DNA from: Gammaproteobacteria bacterium
GTDB taxonomy: Bacteria; Gemmatimonadota; Gemmatimonadetes; Longimicrobiales; Gaopeijiaceae
Direction of reading: 5' to 3'
Assembly: GCA_028819075.1 (NCBI GenBank)
Contig: JAPPMM010000045.1
Location: 1 to 64,000, forward strand
Length of the DNA: 64,000 bases
The translations under genes were made by a program, and so were the position numbers. This document shows positions 60,952 to 64,000 of the stretch, in pieces; position 1 is the first letter of the stretch; each line of letters opens with the position of its first letter. Under the pieces are notes generated by a model. That model did not search any database. It was not told where the DNA came from and saw only the letters and a list, made by a program, of their open reading frames with translations.

Positions 60952-63192
60952 TCAGCTCCGCACGTCCAGCCGCACGAAGAGGTGCCGGCCGGGGGCGTCG
61001 ATGCCCGAGCCGTGAATGCGATACAACTCGTCGAAGAGGTTCTCGATCCCGGCGGAGATGCGCAAACGATCCCGCCAGGACGCGCCTCCCCGAAGGGAGT
61101 GGACATGGTACGCGGGCGTCCCCCCCTCCTGGATGCGGCTGTCGATCCGGTCGCGGAAGCCGAGCCGGTTCTGGCCACCCGCCATCTTGCCGAAGTACTC
61201 GATCCAGCCCGACCGTTCGTCGCGGGACCACGGCCAGCGCAGGCGATACGACAACGTCGCCGGGGGCACGCGGCTGAGCGGCTCCTCCGCGAGCATCCCG
61301 TCGCGCGCAACCACCGCATCTCCCAGGGTCCACGAAGCCGCAAGGTCCAGCTGCCCGCGGGCGGGGAGTCCGGCGGACAGGCCCGCTTCGACACCGTCGA
61401 TGGTCGCCGAGCCGATGTTCTGAATGGTGAGCACGGGAAGCAGGTCGGGTCCGAAGGTGCTCTGGCCCCGGAAGGTCCCGAAGCTGCGTTCGAGCAGGTC
61501 GTCGATTCCGATGCGGAAGACGGTCAGCTCGGCCGTCGCCGAACCTCGCATCCAGCTCGCCCCCAACTCGAGTGTGTAGCTGCGCTCCGGGCTCAGCTCC
61601 GGATTGGGCAGCGCGATGCCGCCGGGGACATCTCCGACCAGCGTGAGATCGTAGATGTTGGGCGCGCGGAAGGCCTGGGCCGCGCGCGCCCTGAGCGACA
61701 TCGCCTGCGCGGGGTGGTAGACCACGCCGAGTTCGCCGGTGACGTTTCCGACCCGCGAGTCCACGTCACCGCCGAAGTCGTCACCGACCCGCGTGGTCGT
61801 ACGATAGGTGCTGGCGCGCCCCCCGAACTGCACCCGGAACCTCCCCCAGGGTTCGTCGGCGAAGGCGTACAGCGCGGCGCCGCCGAAGCGGGAGCCATCG
61901 GGAAACCGACCGGTGGGCACGGCCTCCTCCCCGCTCCAGCGGAACGAGGAAGTCTCCACGCCCGTTGCCAGGTTCTCCTCCCGGCCGTGCGAGCGGGTGA
62001 CGTTGTCCCACACTTCCAGCCCGTAGGTCACGCCGCTCCGGCCATCGCCGTGTATCGCCTGCCCCTGGACGTCCAGTGCAACCGAACGCACGTCGTCGGA
62101 GACGTAGCGGACGCGGTCCGAGGGCATGACGATGTCATCCCTGAGCGATTGGCTCCTGATCGAGCGTCCCTCGCGCTGCACCTGCCACGATACCTGAACG
62201 TCCAGAGTGGACATCCAGGGCCGGCTCGTGGCCACGGTTCCCTTCATGCGCGCGAGCGACCGGTCCTGGGGCTCGAAGAGGTAGAGCGCGTTTCGTCCCA
62301 CTCCTCCCCCGGCCACTCCCGGAGCCCGGAAGTCGACGTAGCGATCGTAGCGCGGGACGTCGCTCTGCTCGGCATGCTGGCCGGCCATCTCGATGCGGAA
62401 CCGCCGGGTGGCCTGCAGGTCGAGGCGGAGGTCGCCACTCCACTGGTCGTAGCCGGTCGGATCCTGGGGCGGGAGGCCCCCGCCCGGCTTCAGGTGCGAC
62501 CAGGTGCCGAAGCCGGCGCCGCCGAAGAGCTCCAGACCCGACAGAAAGTCCGGCACGGCCGTTGCCGCCGAGAGCCGCGCACGACTCCCGCTGGTGGCTC
62601 CGTCGAAGGTATAGGAGCCCTCCGTCACCCAGTTCTCGCCCGGCTCGAGCAGGTCTCCGGCACGCCGGGTGATCACGTTGATCACCCCGCCCATGGCATC
62701 GGAGCCGTAGAGCGCCGACGAGGCTCCGCGCACCACCTCCATGCGCTCCATGATCTCCGGATCCACCGAGGACAGATACTGGCTCGGACCTTGACGGAAA
62801 GTGCCGTTGTTGAGGCGCACCCCATCGACCATCAGGAGCACCTGGCTGCCGGTGAGGGCGCGCACGAAGGCGGCCCCCTGCCCCGCGGTGGTCTGCTGGA
62901 CCAGCACGCCGGGCTCGGCGACAAGGGCATCGAGGAGGAGGCGGTTGGGCTGTTCGCGCAGTTCGGCCCGCCCCACCAGGCTAACCGACACGGCGAGTTC
63001 GTCGGTGGTGGTCGCCAGGCGGGTCGCGGTCACCACCAGGGGATCCAGCAGGAACGCCGTCGAGTCCGGATCCGTCTCGTCCGGCGGCGCCTGCGCCAGG
63101 GCGGGCAAGGCAGCGGCGAGAAGGGTGGCCGCGCAAACCAGGACGCAGACCCGGCAAGGCAACTTCGGCATCGCAATCCTCTTCCTGTTCAT
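60952..63192 (-). CDS. TonB-dependent outer-membrane receptor
   Basis: 746 aa from ATG 63192 (ATG 63171 is an alternative), signal peptide VLVCAATLLAAALPALAQA. The TonB-box-like DPLVVTATR precedes a plug domain: NRLLLDALVAEPGVLVQQ, RALTGSQVLLMVDGVRLNNGTF, MERMEVVRGASSALYGSDAMGGVINVIT. The rest is a 22-strand-type barrel, ending FVRLDVRS rather than in the usual aromatic residue. The ligand (siderophore, cobalamin, other) is not predictable. It lies upstream of rnz on the same strand. Confidence 0.92.
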   Translation of the reverse strand: MNRKRIAMPKLPCRVCVLVCAATLLAAALPALAQAPPDETDPDSTAFLLDPLVVTATRLATTTDELAVSVSLVGRAELREQPNRLLLDALVAEPGVLVQQTTAGQGAAFVRALTGSQVLLMVDGVRLNNGTFRQGPSQYLSSVDPEIMERMEVVRGASSALYGSDAMGGVINVITRRAGDLLEPGENWVTEGSYTFDGATSGSRARLSAATAVPDFLSGLELFGGAGFGTWSHLKPGGGLPPQDPTGYDQWSGDLRLDLQATRRFRIEMAGQHAEQSDVPRYDRYVDFRAPGVAGGGVGRNALYLFEPQDRSLARMKGTVATSRPWMSTLDVQVSWQVQREGRSIRSQSLRDDIVMPSDRVRYVSDDVRSVALDVQGQAIHGDGRSGVTYGLEVWDNVTRSHGREENLATGVETSSFRWSGEEAVPTGRFPDGSRFGGAALYAFADEPWGRFRVQFGGRASTYRTTTRVGDDFGGDVDSRVGNVTGELGVVYHPAQAMSLRARAAQAFRAPNIYDLTLVGDVPGGIALPNPELSPERSYTLELGASWMRGSATAELTVFRIGIDDLLERSFGTFRGQSTFGPDLLPVLTIQNIGSATIDGVEAGLSAGLPARGQLDLAASWTLGDAVVARDGMLAEEPLSRVPPATLSYRLRWPWSRDERSGWIEYFGKMAGGQNRLGFRDRIDSRIQEGGTPAYHVHSLRGGASWRDRLRISAGIENLFDELYRIHGSGIDAPGRHLFVRLDVRS

Positions 63193-63328
63193 GCCTTGGT
63201 TGCCCGGCGCCGCGCGGGGCGGGCGAGGTTTTCGAGGGATCGGCCGCGTTGGACTGGATGAGCTCCGAAAGCACGGAGACGACGCCGGAATAGCCCGTCC
63301 ACCGACGAAATGTTCCCGGTTGCGGGAC

Positions 63329-63407
63329 GCCCGTGGAGACGCGCAAGGCAGGCATCCCTCCACGCGTGAGGTCGTCCTCATGCCGCCGGCCGGCTGCCTC
63401 CACGGGC
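63329..63407. promoter_or_regulatory. Structured region upstream of the TonB receptor gene
   Basis: GCCCGTGGAG (63329-63338) and CTCCACGGGC (63398-63407) are a perfect 10 bp inverted repeat. The enclosed 59 bp contain a second hairpin, TGAGG-TCGT-CCTCA (63367-63380), and a self-complementary CCGGCCGG. It lies in the 289 bp between divergent genes. It could be a leader RNA on either strand; I could not match it to a known riboswitch. Confidence 0.45.
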
Positions 63408-63481
63408 AGGTGACATTCGATCCCGCTCGTCGTATCGTGCCTGCAACGGAGCGAGCCACCATCCTCTGCAGGAGAGACCCG

Positions 63482-64000
63482 ATGATGCCCAGTCGCCGCC
63501 AGTTTCTCGGTTCCATGGCCGTGCCCGCCGTGGCCGCCGCCGGACTCCCCCTATTGCCCGCCCGCCTTTCCGCGGACGCCCGCAAGGTCGCTGACGAGCT
63601 GGGCAACTGGTCCGGGTCACCCGCGCAGATCGCGCGCGACGAGGACTTCTGGGTCGAGGTTGCGCGCGCGTTCACCGTGGACCGGAGCCTCATCAACCTG
63701 AACAACGGAGGGGTGAGCCCCTCGCCGCGCTGGGTGCAGGAGGCGATGAAGCGCCACCTCGACTACTCCAACGAGGCGCCCACCTACACGATGTGGCAGA
63801 TTCTCGAGCCGCAGCGGGAGACGGTGCGCGCGCGCCTGGCACGCGAGTGGGGCGTGGATGCGGAGGAGATCGCCCTGACGCGAAACGCGTCGGAGGGTCT
63901 GCAGATCCTGCAGCATGGCTTCGACCTGCAGCCGGGCGACGAAGTCCTGACCACAACCCAGGACTACGGGCGCATGATCACCACCTTCCGGCAGCGGGAG
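63482..64000 (+). CDS. Tat-exported aminotransferase class V-fold PLP enzyme (third copy, cut by window edge)
   Basis: 173 codons from ATG 63482, open at the right edge. GCAGGAGAGA supplies a ribosome-binding site about 6 bp before the start. A Tat motif SRRQFLGSMAV sits at residues 4-14. The sequence shows class V features: LINLNNGGVSPSPRWVQEAM near the start, a domain resembling the other two copies, ALTRNASEGLQIL (cofactor phosphate contact), and LQPGDEVLTTTQDYG. The lysine segment lies beyond the edge. Divergent from the TonB receptor gene. Confidence 0.88.
   Translation, partial: MMPSRRQFLGSMAVPAVAAAGLPLLPARLSADARKVADELGNWSGSPAQIARDEDFWVEVARAFTVDRSLINLNNGGVSPSPRWVQEAMKRHLDYSNEAPTYTMWQILEPQRETVRARLAREWGVDAEEIALTRNASEGLQILQHGFDLQPGDEVLTTTQDYGRMITTFRQRE

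Noticed and set aside
59962-63261. A 1099-codon open frame on the plus strand opposite rnz and the TonB receptor
   Set aside because: It is the antisense shadow of strongly recognisable minus-strand genes; in this GC-rich sequence long antisense frames are common and its product has no recognisable motif.
63193-63480. Cobalamin riboswitch before the TonB receptor
   Set aside because: On the minus strand, fragments such as CCCGCAACCG and ATGCCTGCC recall the class, but they occur in the wrong order and the conserved core between them is missing.
1-64000. tRNA or rRNA genes
   Set aside because: No cloverleaf-like sequence with T-loop GGTTCGAATC-type boxes or rRNA-like stretch was found in the short intergenic gaps.

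Overview
GC-rich bacterial DNA (roughly two-thirds G+C by eye), almost fully coding, with frequent ATGA/GTGA/TGATG stop-start overlaps. The gene content (several six-bladed beta-propeller lipoproteins, Tat-exported class V aminotransferase-like proteins, DUF1080 and amidohydrolase secreted enzymes, a FlgD/T9SS-like module, a GAF-AAA-Fis regulator beside amt-glnB) best fits the Gemmatimonadota. That placement is an inference from gene content, not a phylogenetic result.

Layout. 1-5 kb: the 3' part of a propeller protein, a Tat-dependent PLP enzyme, then an ATPase/DUF4143 gene framed on both sides by 22-23 bp phased direct repeats, then a DAACS transporter. 5-15.7 kb: a frameshifted M29-type peptidase, a VapBC-like toxin-antitoxin pair with an inverted repeat upstream, a HAD hydrolase, a two-domain DUF1080 lipoprotein, a 1441-residue lipoprotein (Big2 + plant-type LRR + metzincin motif) overlapping a Tat-exported Gfo/Idh/MocA oxidoreductase, and a zinc-ribbon membrane protein. 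15.7-21.8 kb: a NatAB-like ABC exporter, an SDR and two tandem propeller lipoproteins. 21.7-28.3 kb: a nitrogen block (glnB-like, amt) downstream of a sigma-54 activator that is itself the last gene of a four-gene overlapping operon. A -24/-12 promoter and two palindromes sit between activator and amt. 28.3-31.3 kb: a Tat-exported HDAC-like deacetylase, another Tat class V aminotransferase and a stand-alone FlgD-like module.

31.5-63.2 kb is one long minus-strand run, mostly housekeeping. In transcription order: TonB receptor, RNase Z, tyrA, an aroA-cmk fusion, rpsA, a periplasmic-binding lipoprotein, a biotin-dependent acyl-CoA carboxylase in three polypeptides, a methylmalonyl-CoA mutase large subunit, an FmdB zinc ribbon, argS, a PfkB kinase, purM, a probable outer-membrane protein, ribD-ribE-ribBA-ribH, nusB, hpf, metK, ahcY, a bifunctional nuclease, a membrane protein, recO and selB. 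A 174 bp element with imperfect 17 bp terminal inverted repeats lies between the carboxylase genes. The right edge cuts a third Tat/class V aminotransferase-like gene.

Most notable: the repeat-framed ATPase/DUF4143 cassette; the complete-looking activator/enhancer/sigma-54 promoter/amt/PII circuit with a PII lacking the uridylylation tyrosine; the giant LRR-metzincin lipoprotein; and the MITE-like element with related short copies at two gene ends. No tRNA, rRNA or CRISPR array was seen, and no gene-free stretch exceeds 300 bases.
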